The position numbers were made by a program, and so were the translations under genes. The notes under the pieces were generated by a model. It was not told the origin of the DNA and made no database searches. It worked only from the letters and a program-made list of their open reading frames with translations. A DNA stretch of 64,000 bases from Methanothrix thermoacetophila PT (lineage in GTDB: Archaea; Halobacteriota; Methanosarcinia; Methanotrichales; Methanotrichaceae). The stretch is from NCBI RefSeq assembly GCF_000014945.1, contig NC_008553.1, positions 434,001-498,000 of the forward strand, read 5' to 3'. This document shows, one piece after another, positions 16,908 to 25,619 of this stretch. Each line of letters opens with the position of its first letter. Position 1 is the stretch's first letter.

Positions 16908-17574
16908 AGCTGTGTGTCTCTGCTCCGGCGGCCTAGACTCGACCGTCGCCGCGACGATCGCGCGCAGATCCGGCATGGATGTCTATCTCATACATGTCAG
17001 CTATGGGCAGCAGGCGGAGCGGAGAGAGATCGAGGCGATCGAGAGGATCGCAGATGCGATCGGAGCATCGGATCTGATGTGCTCACGTATCGATTTGTTC
17101 AGGAATATCTCGGCACTGACCACCCAGGGCGCCAGGATACCGCGGGGCGAGGAGGTCTCGCTCGATTCAGAATCCACACCGCCGACGTGGGTTTACTGCC
17201 GCAACACCGTGCTGCTCTCGATGGCTGCCGCATACGCCGAGTACCTCGGAGCACATAGCATCTACGTCGGCTTCAATGCTGAGGAGGCCATGTCATATCC
17301 GGATAACAGGCCCGAGTTCGTCGAGCAGTTCAATGCGCTTCTCGAGAAGGCGGTCGCATCGTTCAGCCGGCCTCCGAAGGTTGTGGCGCCGCTTGTGGAC
17401 ATGAGAAAGAAGGATATCGTGCGTCTCGGCGCTGATATAAAAGCCCCTCTGGAGCTCACCTGGTCCTGTTATCTGAATGGAGAGATCCACTGCGGTACGT
17501 GCGAGTCATGCCAGCACCGCAGGCGAGGGTTCGTGGAGGCTGGGATCCCTGATCCGACAGAGTATCAGCACTGA
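16900..17574 (+). CDS. queC: 7-cyano-7-deazaguanine (preQ0) synthase, QueC
   Basis: This 224-residue protein has the PP-loop ATP-pyrophosphatase motif CSGGLDST (residues 8-15), VYCRNTVLLS, and a C-terminal zinc site CYLNGEIHCGTCESC (four Cys). It makes preQ0 from carboxydeazaguanine using ATP and ammonia. It overlaps queD by 8 nt. Its 3' end also overlaps, or nearly touches, queE depending on the start of queE. Confidence 0.94.
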   Translation: MGRAVCLCSGGLDSTVAATIARRSGMDVYLIHVSYGQQAERREIEAIERIADAIGASDLMCSRIDLFRNISALTTQGARIPRGEEVSLDSESTPPTWVYCRNTVLLSMAAAYAEYLGAHSIYVGFNAEEAMSYPDNRPEFVEQFNALLEKAVASFSRPPKVVAPLVDMRKKDIVRLGADIKAPLELTWSCYLNGEIHCGTCESCQHRRRGFVEAGIPDPTEYQH

Positions 17575-18316
17575 AGGCTATATCGGCGAGATCTTCACCA
17601 GCCTTCAGGGAGAAGGACCTCTTCTCGGGCGAAGACAGATCTTCGTGAGGCTCTCCGGATGCTCTCTGAGATGCAGCTACTGTGATACCAGAAAGTATCT
17701 GAAGCGCACAGAGATGTGCAGGATTGAGGCTTCTCCTGGCTCGCGCGTTTTTGTTGAAATCAGAAACCCCATCACCGTGGATAAGACTATCGAGTGCGTG
17801 AAGCTCCATGCGGCTCCAGGGATTCACAGCGTATCGATAACCGGAGGGGAGCCCCTGGAGCAGCCGAAGTTCACGGAAACACTTGCAGAAGATCTGAAGA
17901 GCCTGGGTATGAGGGTCTACCTAGAGACGAACGGCTGCTCATTCGAGTACTTCTCGAACATCGCGGAGCACATAGATATCGCAGCGATCGATGTAAAGCT
18001 GCCAGGCACAGTTGGATGCAGCAGAGTTCAGTGTGACAGTCTGATAGAAAATGAGCTCGCATGTTTAAGAAGATCATCTGAGATGGGCGTATACACGATA
18101 GCAAAGTTGGTTGTTCTGCCCGATACCGCAGAACACGAGCTGGAGCGCGTCTGCCGTGAGATGCCATCTGTTGATGCTATCGTGATACAGCCGGTCTCCG
18201 GTCAGAGGATGAGCGAGTCCAAGCTTATGGCACTCCACAGCATCGCAGCAAGGTATCTCGGTCCTGAGAATGCAATGGTGATCCCGCAGATGCATAAAGC
18301 TCTGGGCATGATGTGA
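17549..18316 (+). CDS. queE: 7-carboxy-7-deazaguanine synthase, QueE (radical SAM), unusual start
   Basis: The protein has GEIFTSLQGEGPL near its N-terminus, the cluster motif CSLRCSYC and SITGGEPLEQP, as in QueE. It rearranges carboxytetrahydropterin to carboxydeazaguanine. No ATG, GTG or TTG lies near the domain start: the only upstream one in frame is ATG 17477, which would overlap queC by 98 nt and add 24 unlikely residues. CTG 17549 has GGAGG 9 nt upstream and gives a family-length protein, so a CTG start is proposed; ATG 17477 remains possible. Confidence 0.85.
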   Translation: MIRQSISTEGYIGEIFTSLQGEGPLLGRRQIFVRLSGCSLRCSYCDTRKYLKRTEMCRIEASPGSRVFVEIRNPITVDKTIECVKLHAAPGIHSVSITGGEPLEQPKFTETLAEDLKSLGMRVYLETNGCSFEYFSNIAEHIDIAAIDVKLPGTVGCSRVQCDSLIENELACLRRSSEMGVYTIAKLVVLPDTAEHELERVCREMPSVDAIVIQPVSGQRMSESKLMALHSIAARYLGPENAMVIPQMHKALGMM

Positions 18317-18425
18317 AAGATGTCAGAACTTCATGCTGCCAGGGAAAAAGCCGGGCATCCGGGGTTCTGGATCTGCAGATGGTGATAGATAGCCCAGAGC
18401 CCCTGCAGTTCTGTACGGCTCGCTT

Positions 18426-18800
18426 TCAGCGCATCATGCCTGTGCTGGAGTCCAGAGCGCTCCCGCCAACATCCTCTGCAGCCTTCTTCTCGCGCTCCTC
18501 CTTGCTGAGTGGCTTGTACATCTTCCTGTACTTCTCGCCCCTCTCGTCCCTCTTCCACTCCTCTAGCTTTCTGTCCAGCGCCTCGAACATGTACTTCTCG
18601 GCCTGCTTGATCGTATCGAGATCTCCACGCAGCACGAGTATCTCCCGCTCGTCGACCTCCCCGATCACATCGACCCTGGCGCGCCTCTTCACAAGATCGA
18701 CCTCGAACTTCTCCACGAGCTCCCTTATGACGCTCACCGGTATGCCCGGAGGTATGGCAAGATCGTAAAGCCCCTCCAGGTCCTTCTTACCGCTCTCCAT
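18426..18800 (-). CDS. Small KH-like conserved archaeal protein, function unknown
   Basis: This 124-residue protein is highly charged. The section RARVDVIGEVDEREILVL followed by GDLDTIKQAEKYMFEALD resembles a KH or KH-like alpha/beta fold. The tail is Lys/Arg/Glu-rich (WKRDERGEKYRKMYKPLSKE) and probably helical and nucleic-acid binding. It is convergent with queE and separate from the cobN operon. I recognise no named family. A role in RNA binding is only suggested by the fold and charge. Confidence 0.7.
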   Translation of the reverse strand: MESGKKDLEGLYDLAIPPGIPVSVIRELVEKFEVDLVKRRARVDVIGEVDEREILVLRGDLDTIKQAEKYMFEALDRKLEEWKRDERGEKYRKMYKPLSKEEREKKAAEDVGGSALDSSTGMMR

Positions 18801-18992
18801 CGCAAAGACCTCAGATCAAGTTAAGAATCGAGAGATTTAAGATTGTCGAGATGCCTGGCGGGTCTCGCCCTAGCGTGATGCCCGGCCAGCACATCCACTT
18901 TCAGAGAGGAGACATGAGCTGCAGTGAGATCAAAATTACTGAATGGGGTAGTATGAACTGACATCTACAGGCGGATACACAGCTGTTGGTCC

Positions 18993-21900
18993 TCACTCTA
19001 TCCCCGCCTCCCGCAGTATCTTGGAGGCCTTCTCGCGCCACTCTGCGATGTCCTTCATCGTCATCACATCTATCGAGCCGCCCTGGAACCCGCCGTCTCC
19101 GACCTTTTCCTCGATCCACCCCTCGATCTCGAGGTACGCGGATCTGAGCGAGTCCAGAACCTCAGGGTCCGCATCCCACAGTCCCCTCTGATGGGCCTCC
19201 AGCAACCTCCTCCCGATCTCCTCGAGCGCCCACGGATTGCTATCCTCAAAGAACCTGCGCATATCCTCATCGAGCACGAAGGTCCTCGCTATATCATCGA
19301 AGATCCAGTCATCGACCTCCCTCGTCGTGGCCTCCCAGCCGTAGACCCTGCCAACCCTCTTCGAAATATCTCCAGCGCCCTTGTAGCCGTGACGCTTTAT
19401 CCCCTCAATCCATTTTGGGTTCAGAAGCTTTGTTCTCACGACCCTTCTTATCTCATCGGCAAGCGTCCTTATCTCGATCCTCTCACTGTCCCTGGTATCC
19501 CCGTAGTACGTGGAGATTTTGTGCCCTGAGAGGCTCTCAGCAGCGTTCGTCAACCCCCCATATGTGCCGAAGTAGCAGCAGCAACCGAGGAGATCGTACT
19601 CATCGGTGACGGTCTTGTTGAACGCCACATCCACCGAGCTCAGCATCTTCTTCAGCGCTCCTGGCGCTGGATCTCCGAAGATGTCCTTCCCATAGGCATA
19701 GCTGTTCCACTGCATGAACACATCCGTGAGATCCTTCTCGTCCTTCCATGCCGAGGCATACACCGCCAGATTCACGCCGCTCCCGTAGGTCCCAGGGGGG
19801 CTTGCAAAGATCCTCAGAGCCCTTCCATCCCCGCTCTCGATCATGTGCTTTCTCACATAATTCATCTCAGGCGGTTCATCCAGAGATGCCACATCCTGTA
19901 TCGCAGAATCGAGAAGCTCTATGCATCCCATGAAACAGTCCCTCGTGATGCCGGATACGCGGACAGTGAGATCTATGCGGGGTCGTTTGAGATCCTCCAG
20001 AGGCATTATCCTGTACCCGCTTACCCTTCCGCCCCTCCACACCGGCTCCACGCCCAGAAGATAAAACATCTGTGCCAGCTGCTCCCCGTCAGACCACATT
20101 ATGTCGCTGGCCATCCAGTACATCGCCACGTTCTCGGGCCATCTCTTGTGCTCGCTCCTGTATCTCTCGAGGAGCTTTTCAGCAAGCTGCTTTCCTATCA
20201 GGGCCGCTGCCTGCGTCGGGACGTTCCCCGGGTCCAGGGAATACATGTTCCTGCCGGTCGGGAGGACCTCAGGCTTTCCTCTTGTGATCAGCCCTGAGGG
20301 CCCTGGCCTGACGAACCCACCATCGATCGCATGCATCAAACTCCCCATCTCATCAGATTCGTCCATCCGTCTGGATATGTCCAGGACGAGCTCCCCAATC
20401 TCTGGATCCGCATCCCCTCCGCTCAGAACCGCTCTGACAGCATCTTTGAGATCTGCGGAGCTATTGACCAGTGGCTTTGCGATGGCGCTTATCATCTCCA
20501 CCCTCTTTTCGCCCTCCGGGACCTCGCCGAAGATGTGCATGCCATCTGGAATGTATGAGCTGTATATCTCTGAGAGCTTTGCATGTGCTCTTTCGAGGAT
20601 CTCCTCGAAGTTATCATGATCGTGACCCGCTCCAAGCTCCCCTGCTAGATTTGATCTCTCCAGGAGCTCCAGGATTATGTGCTTCAGAGCATGTTTTCTC
20701 CCGTGATCCTCAGCCTTTCTGTACTCCGCTATCCTGTCGTCCAGCTCCTTGAGCTCGCCGTAGAGGCCTGCGGTGGTCATCACGGTCTGCATGTGATCGA
20801 CGATCACAGCGCAGCTCCTGCGTTTCGCAACGGTCCCCTCCGGAGGATTATCGGAGTTGTAGATGTAGAGATGCGGCGTGTCGCCTATCGCGATATCGGG
20901 GAGGCAGTTCTGCGACAGAGCAACAGACTTTCCGGGGAGGAACTCGAGGTTCCCGTGTGTTCCCACGTGGATTATGATATCCGCGCCGAAATCTTTCTGG
21001 AGATACCTGTATGTCGCCAGATACTGGTGCGGAGGCGGGATCTCAGGATCGTGGAGTATCCTGCACGCCTGGCCATCGCATCTCGCCCCTGCACACCCTC
21101 TCTTCGGCTGGACGCAGACCACGACATTCCCGTACCTCCTGCCGGTGACGACGATCTTTCCCTGGTAGACCATAGGCGCAGGTGCCCCCTCCCTGGGCTC
21201 GCCCGGCGGCATCCCCCATGCGCTGCAGATCTTCGACCTGCTCTCCTCAGTGAGCTCGTTGAACCATTCGCTGTACTTTTCCTGATCCACAAGCGCCAGC
21301 GCTCCGCCCCTGCTCACTATCTCCTGGACCGTCGTCCACCTGAACTCGGAGATCGCCTTGTGATTCAGTATGTCCTCTATCAGCTCCTTCCCGTTCCCTG
21401 GGAAGGAATCCAGCGTGTATCCGAGCTCTGCGAGTCTGGACATTATCCGCGCCACGCTCTCCAAAGAATCGAGATGCGCCGCAGCTCCCACAGTTGCCTC
21501 GACGGATGCGCACGGGCTGTTGTGGAGTATGAAAGCAATCCTTCTCTCAGACCTGGGCTTCGATCTGAGTCGTATCCACGCTCGGATTCTTCTGACCAGT
21601 TTCTCAATGCGCTCCTCTATGGGATGGTGGACCTCTACCTCATCCCCCCACATCTCCTTTCTGTAAGCTACGCCTATCGGTATGTTCTCTATCAGCCCCT
21701 CGAACTCAGGCAGTGCTACAGACCAGCCGATCTCGCCCGGATCCATGCCCTTTATGTCCTCCCTCCACTCCTCCTCTGTCTTGTGATAGAGTGTTAGAGG
21801 ATGCAGGACAGGTACATCGATCTCCTCCAGGGATCTCAAGGAGACCTCAACGCTTCCAGCGTGGAATACCGACTGGAGATTTATGATCAGATCCACACGA

Positions 21901-22571
21901 CCTGAGAGGAAATCCCTGACCACCTGATCTATGGGCTTTGCGTCCGTCTGTTTTGATCCTACGCTGCCGAGACCGAATGCAGCGATCACATTGAACTCCC
22001 GCTCAAGGGATCTTATGAGACGATCCACGATCTCCAGATCCCCGTTCGCCCAGTATGTTCTGAAGAAGAGAATTCCCACGGTGTGCTCATGCCTGAACGG
22101 TCTCCACTCCAGGTACTCCTCGATCGTGCTGAACGCCTTCCTGGAATCAGGATGGTATATCCCCTGCCAGAGCGTCTCCTGAGGTTCTCTGCAGGGGAGA
22201 TCGAGACCGAGGACCTCTCTTCCTATGTAGAGAAGCATGTTCTTGATGTTCTCCAGGCCGCCGTAGACCACGTACGCATTGACTGCGGCCACGACCTTCT
22301 GGGACACATTCCGGGAGAAAGACCAGAGTGCGGGATCGAAGCCGAATGCTATGACTGGCTTATCTGTCTCCAGCAGCTCATCAAACCTGCCATCGTGCGT
22401 GGGATGTACGAGAATTACGTCCGCTTCATTCAGGGATCGTCTGCATTCCTCAAGCGTTTCTGAATCGAAGAGTTCCTGGACCGACCAGACCCTGAGATCT
22501 ATCCCGAGCTCAGCGCCTGCCTGTACCAGCAATGCCTTGTCACTTGCCCATGTAAGCGCTCTCACTCGCAT
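18993..22571 (-). CDS. cobN: CobN/ChlH-family giant chelatase subunit, copy 2, with Cys cluster
   Basis: This 1192-residue CobN/BchH-family protein has GTHGNLEFLPGK near residue 535, EGTVAKRRSCAVIVDH and the C-terminal RHGYKGAGD block. Unlike copy 1 it contains a cysteine-rich insert VCVQPKRGCAGARCDGQAC (about residues 484-503), with four Cys where copy 1 has LQPPRGFLENAA. ATG 22571 overlaps the ATPase B stop by 10 nt and has GGAGG 6 nt upstream; the longer open frame is not used. It is the last gene of the importer B operon. Coupling of a chelatase to an importer suggests metal insertion into, or removal from, an imported tetrapyrrole (inference). Confidence 0.9.
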   Translation of the reverse strand: MRVRALTWASDKALLVQAGAELGIDLRVWSVQELFDSETLEECRRSLNEADVILVHPTHDGRFDELLETDKPVIAFGFDPALWSFSRNVSQKVVAAVNAYVVYGGLENIKNMLLYIGREVLGLDLPCREPQETLWQGIYHPDSRKAFSTIEEYLEWRPFRHEHTVGILFFRTYWANGDLEIVDRLIRSLEREFNVIAAFGLGSVGSKQTDAKPIDQVVRDFLSGRVDLIINLQSVFHAGSVEVSLRSLEEIDVPVLHPLTLYHKTEEEWREDIKGMDPGEIGWSVALPEFEGLIENIPIGVAYRKEMWGDEVEVHHPIEERIEKLVRRIRAWIRLRSKPRSERRIAFILHNSPCASVEATVGAAAHLDSLESVARIMSRLAELGYTLDSFPGNGKELIEDILNHKAISEFRWTTVQEIVSRGGALALVDQEKYSEWFNELTEESRSKICSAWGMPPGEPREGAPAPMVYQGKIVVTGRRYGNVVVCVQPKRGCAGARCDGQACRILHDPEIPPPHQYLATYRYLQKDFGADIIIHVGTHGNLEFLPGKSVALSQNCLPDIAIGDTPHLYIYNSDNPPEGTVAKRRSCAVIVDHMQTVMTTAGLYGELKELDDRIAEYRKAEDHGRKHALKHIILELLERSNLAGELGAGHDHDNFEEILERAHAKLSEIYSSYIPDGMHIFGEVPEGEKRVEMISAIAKPLVNSSADLKDAVRAVLSGGDADPEIGELVLDISRRMDESDEMGSLMHAIDGGFVRPGPSGLITRGKPEVLPTGRNMYSLDPGNVPTQAAALIGKQLAEKLLERYRSEHKRWPENVAMYWMASDIMWSDGEQLAQMFYLLGVEPVWRGGRVSGYRIMPLEDLKRPRIDLTVRVSGITRDCFMGCIELLDSAIQDVASLDEPPEMNYVRKHMIESGDGRALRIFASPPGTYGSGVNLAVYASAWKDEKDLTDVFMQWNSYAYGKDIFGDPAPGALKKMLSSVDVAFNKTVTDEYDLLGCCCYFGTYGGLTNAAESLSGHKISTYYGDTRDSERIEIRTLADEIRRVVRTKLLNPKWIEGIKRHGYKGAGDISKRVGRVYGWEATTREVDDWIFDDIARTFVLDEDMRRFFEDSNPWALEEIGRRLLEAHQRGLWDADPEVLDSLRSAYLEIEGWIEEKVGDGGFQGGSIDVMTMKDIAEWREKASKILREAGIE

Positions 22572-23344
22572 GCCATCCCTCCGTTGAGGGATCTTATGGG
22601 GATGACAAAGGGCCGCTCGAGCTGCATGACCACCGCCTCCACGCTGTATACCTCTCTTATGATATCGGGCGTGAGGAGTGACGATGCGTCGCCGGCAGCC
22701 CATATCCTGCCGTTTTTGAGCACTGCGAGCTTGTCGACGAATCGCGCAGCGAGATTCAAATCGTGTACAGCCATCACCGCGGATATGCTCTTTCTCTGCA
22801 CCATCTCCCTGATGATCTCCATGACCTCGAGCTGGTGCTTCATGTCCAGGTTTGATGTTGGCTCATCTAAAAGAAGGACGGACGGCTCCTGGGCCAGTGC
22901 GCGTGCTATGAGAACCTTCTGTTTCTGGCCGCCGCTGAGCTGGCCGAAATCCCGCATCGCGAGATCCTCGAGATGGAGGAGCTCTATGACCTCTGTTACG
23001 ATCTCAAGGTCTCTATCAGATACCCGCCAGCTGATGTGCGGCCTCCTCCCCATGAGTATCGTCTCGAAAACGGTGGTGCCCATCGCGCTGCTACCCGACT
23101 GGGGGACGTACCCGATCTCCCTGGCGATCTCACTCCCCTCCATCGAGGAGAGGTCTCTTCCGTCGAGGAGTATGCTCCCCCTTGGCTTCAGTATCCTGTC
23201 GATGCATTTTATCAGGGTGGTCTTTCCGGAGCCGTTAGGGCCTACGAGCCCGAGGATCTCTGAGTCCCCGACGACCAGGTTCAGATCGTTCAGAATCAGA
23301 TTTGAGCCGTAGCTGAATGATACGTTCTGGATGGTGATCTTCAC
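22562..23344 (-). CDS. ABC importer B: FecE/BtuD-type ATPase
   Basis: This 260-residue ATPase has Walker A GPNGSGKTT, a Q-loop YVPQSG, signature LSGGQKQKVLIARAL, Walker B VLLLDEPTSNLD and an H-loop AVHDLNLA. The GTG start at 23344 overlaps the permease stop (GTGA) and GGAG lies nearby. The longer open frame upstream lies inside the permease gene and is not coding. The stop overlaps the start of CobN copy 2. It is close in sequence to ATPase A. Confidence 0.94.
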   Translation of the reverse strand: MKITIQNVSFSYGSNLILNDLNLVVGDSEILGLVGPNGSGKTTLIKCIDRILKPRGSILLDGRDLSSMEGSEIAREIGYVPQSGSSAMGTTVFETILMGRRPHISWRVSDRDLEIVTEVIELLHLEDLAMRDFGQLSGGQKQKVLIARALAQEPSVLLLDEPTSNLDMKHQLEVMEIIREMVQRKSISAVMAVHDLNLAARFVDKLAVLKNGRIWAAGDASSLLTPDIIREVYSVEAVVMQLERPFVIPIRSLNGGMACE

Positions 23345-24408
23345 CAAAACTCCTTCCTCCTTTTCATGAAGAGATAGACGAAGAACGGCACTCCCAGGAA
23401 TGATGTCATTATTCCAACGGGCAGTATGACCGGTGCGAGAACAGTCCTCGCGAGCGTATCGGCTGCGAGGAGTATAACAGAGCCCATGAGCGCGGATCCA
23501 GGGATAAGAAACCTGTGATCTCCGCCTATGACCATCCTGGTCATGTGCGGCGCCACGAGACCTATGAAGCCGATGGTGCCCGTGAAGCATATCACGCTTG
23601 CTGTAATGAGAGATGCAAAGATCATGGAGAGAACACGTATCCGCTCAACATTCACCCCCAGACTCTTCGCGGTCTCATCGCCCGCCCCTATCGCGTTTAT
23701 GTCCCACGACTTCAGGATCAGATACGGAAGACAGATGATAATCATAAGCGCTGATGCATAGACCTTATCCCATGATGATCTTCCGAGCGAGCCCATCATC
23801 CAGAACACAACCTCCTGGACCTGCTCCGCTCTCCCAACATACTGGAGAAAGGATGTCATCGCTGAGAAGAAGTACATGATCGCGATGCCCGCGAGGATCA
23901 TCGTCTCGGGCGTTATACCCTTGTACTTGGCCAGACCGTAAACCGCAAAGGTTGCAAGTAGCGTGAAGACGAACGCGTTTCCTATTATCAGGTACTCGCC
24001 GCCCGCAAACCCGGCTCCAAGAATTATGGCGAGCGCTGCACCAAACGATGCTGCTGATGATATCCCGAGCGTGAACGGACTCGCCAGCGGATTCTTCAGT
24101 ATGCCCTGCATCGCAGCACCCGCGACACCGAGCCCGGCGCCTGCCACCACGCCCATCAGAATCCTGTGGAGCCTCAATCCCCACACAATCGTATCCGCAA
24201 ACCAGGTCGTCTCGAAATATCCTGGGAACGCCCTGGCGAGTATCGCGCTGTAGACCTCGAAAACAGAGAGGTTCGCAGAACCCAGTGTCGCGGATATCCC
24301 TGCTATTATCACTATACTCAGGGAGAGGGCTGCCATGAACAGCAGCTTCCTCCCCACGAATCTGGTGTACTCCTCCTTCAGGGCGATCCTTGATTCCATG
24401 CAGTCCAT
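23341..24408 (-). CDS. ABC importer B: FecCD/BtuC-type permease
   Basis: This 355-residue polytopic protein has GLRLHRILMGVVAG, GAAMQGILKNPLASPFTLGI and GLVAPHMTRMVIGGDHRFL, the FecCD family marks, and about ten helices. It lies 19 nt after binding protein B and overlaps the ATPase by 4 nt. It is very similar in layout to permease A. ATG 24408 is used; ATG 24399 is nearly as good. Confidence 0.94.
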   Translation of the reverse strand: MDCMESRIALKEEYTRFVGRKLLFMAALSLSIVIIAGISATLGSANLSVFEVYSAILARAFPGYFETTWFADTIVWGLRLHRILMGVVAGAGLGVAGAAMQGILKNPLASPFTLGISSAASFGAALAIILGAGFAGGEYLIIGNAFVFTLLATFAVYGLAKYKGITPETMILAGIAIMYFFSAMTSFLQYVGRAEQVQEVVFWMMGSLGRSSWDKVYASALMIIICLPYLILKSWDINAIGAGDETAKSLGVNVERIRVLSMIFASLITASVICFTGTIGFIGLVAPHMTRMVIGGDHRFLIPGSALMGSVILLAADTLARTVLAPVILPVGIMTSFLGVPFFVYLFMKRRKEFW

Positions 24409-24427
24409 CTGCGCTCAGCGTCTCCCA

Positions 24428-25498
24428 TTACACTTCAGGGTACACGAATATCCTGTCCTCAGGATAGTCCACGCCCAGGAACTGGAGGTACTCCCTGTAA
24501 ACGCTCTCCGGATCCAGATTCACATCAGGATGCAGGATCTTCGCAAGATATGTCAGGCCCACAACATCATCCAATCCGGCCATGATCTCCCAGTTGACAA
24601 TGTAGACTCTGTCGTTCTTCACAGCATTCACAGCTGCTGCACCGCTTCTGCTGAGGACTTCGTTGAGCGTGTTCTCCAGATTAGTGGAATCCAGAGATGG
24701 CGGTTTTTCCCAGCCAAGCTGCGTGGATGTCGATCTCTTTATTATGACATCTGGATTCTTCGAGATGACCCACTCCCACCCGATCTTTGGATACGCATCT
24801 TTCAGATCATTCGCTACGCTGTAGCCCCTCGCCATTGAGACAAGCTGCGCTGCGCCTGAGCCTGTGCCCATCGTTGTGAGCTCTCCACCCTTCGATGTCC
24901 ACTCCACGTAGACCTTTGGAACGTTCCTGTTCGCCACAGCGTTCTCAACATCCGCCTGCTTCTCCTCATACCACTCTATGAAGCGCTGTGCTTCCGCCTC
25001 CTTCCCGAGGATCCTGCCGAGAAGCTCTATCTCCCGGGTCATGTTCTCCGGCTTGTAGAAGTCCAGGCCGATTGCAGTGATGCCCGTGAAAGGCTCCAGC
25101 CTCTTTGCCACCTCCACTATGCCGTAGGGCTTATCGGGATACGTATAGCTTATCACGATTATGTTGGGAACAATCTCATCACCGCTCCTTGCTATCTCTC
25201 CGATCATCTCATAGTCAGGCTCGTTCCACTTTCCCACGCTCTGCCTGTTCTTCAGGGCGGGGAAGTAGTACGCCTTGTTCTTCACGCTGTCCGATATCCC
25301 CACGATCTTATCCGCTGCCCCCAGAATGGTCACAGCCTCTGCCGCGTCGGAGTTCAGCACTATGATCCTCTCCACAGGCATCTGTATGGTGACCTCGCGC
25401 CCTGCGGAGTCTGTGATCGTCATCGGGTACTCGGCTGCTGCACAGCATGAGGTAGCAATTAGTAAAAGCAATACTGAATAAGTGAGCCATTTGATCAT
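24428..25498 (-). CDS. ABC importer B: FecB/BtuF-type binding protein
   Basis: This 356-residue protein has a signal peptide (LTYSVLLLLIATSCCAAAE) and YPMTITDSAGREVTIQMPVER. ATG 25498 is preferred because AAGGGGAAA lies about 8 nt upstream; the open frame extends 11 codons further. It is a paralogue of binding protein D (same C-terminal EDRIFVYPEV). The two Cys at the cleavage region might form a lipobox, but the match is poor. It starts the operon binding protein, permease, ATPase, CobN. Confidence 0.9.
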   Translation of the reverse strand: MIKWLTYSVLLLLIATSCCAAAEYPMTITDSAGREVTIQMPVERIIVLNSDAAEAVTILGAADKIVGISDSVKNKAYYFPALKNRQSVGKWNEPDYEMIGEIARSGDEIVPNIIVISYTYPDKPYGIVEVAKRLEPFTGITAIGLDFYKPENMTREIELLGRILGKEAEAQRFIEWYEEKQADVENAVANRNVPKVYVEWTSKGGELTTMGTGSGAAQLVSMARGYSVANDLKDAYPKIGWEWVISKNPDVIIKRSTSTQLGWEKPPSLDSTNLENTLNEVLSRSGAAAVNAVKNDRVYIVNWEIMAGLDDVVGLTYLAKILHPDVNLDPESVYREYLQFLGVDYPEDRIFVYPEV

Positions 25499-25578
25499 AA
25501 CAATTTCCCCTTTATTCGATATTATTATCACCCATCACGCTTTGAGCTGTTTAAGTTAATAAGTATTTTGTATTTTGT

Positions 25579-25612
25579 GTCAATTAAAAATAAATTGTGA
25601 TCCCTTTACGGG
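25579..25612 (-). terminator. Possible U-rich terminator after the 26606 gene
   Basis: On the minus strand the stop at 25620 is followed by a short stem (GTCCCGTAAAGGGAT) and TTTATTTTTAATTG, a U-run typical of archaeal termination. The same AT-rich stretch may serve as the promoter of binding protein B. Confidence 0.35.
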
Positions 25613-25619
25613 ACTCCTG

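Noticed and set aside
19191-22587. Long plus-strand frames opposite CobN copy 2
   Set aside because: They are the antisense of a well-supported gene, with no independent start signals.
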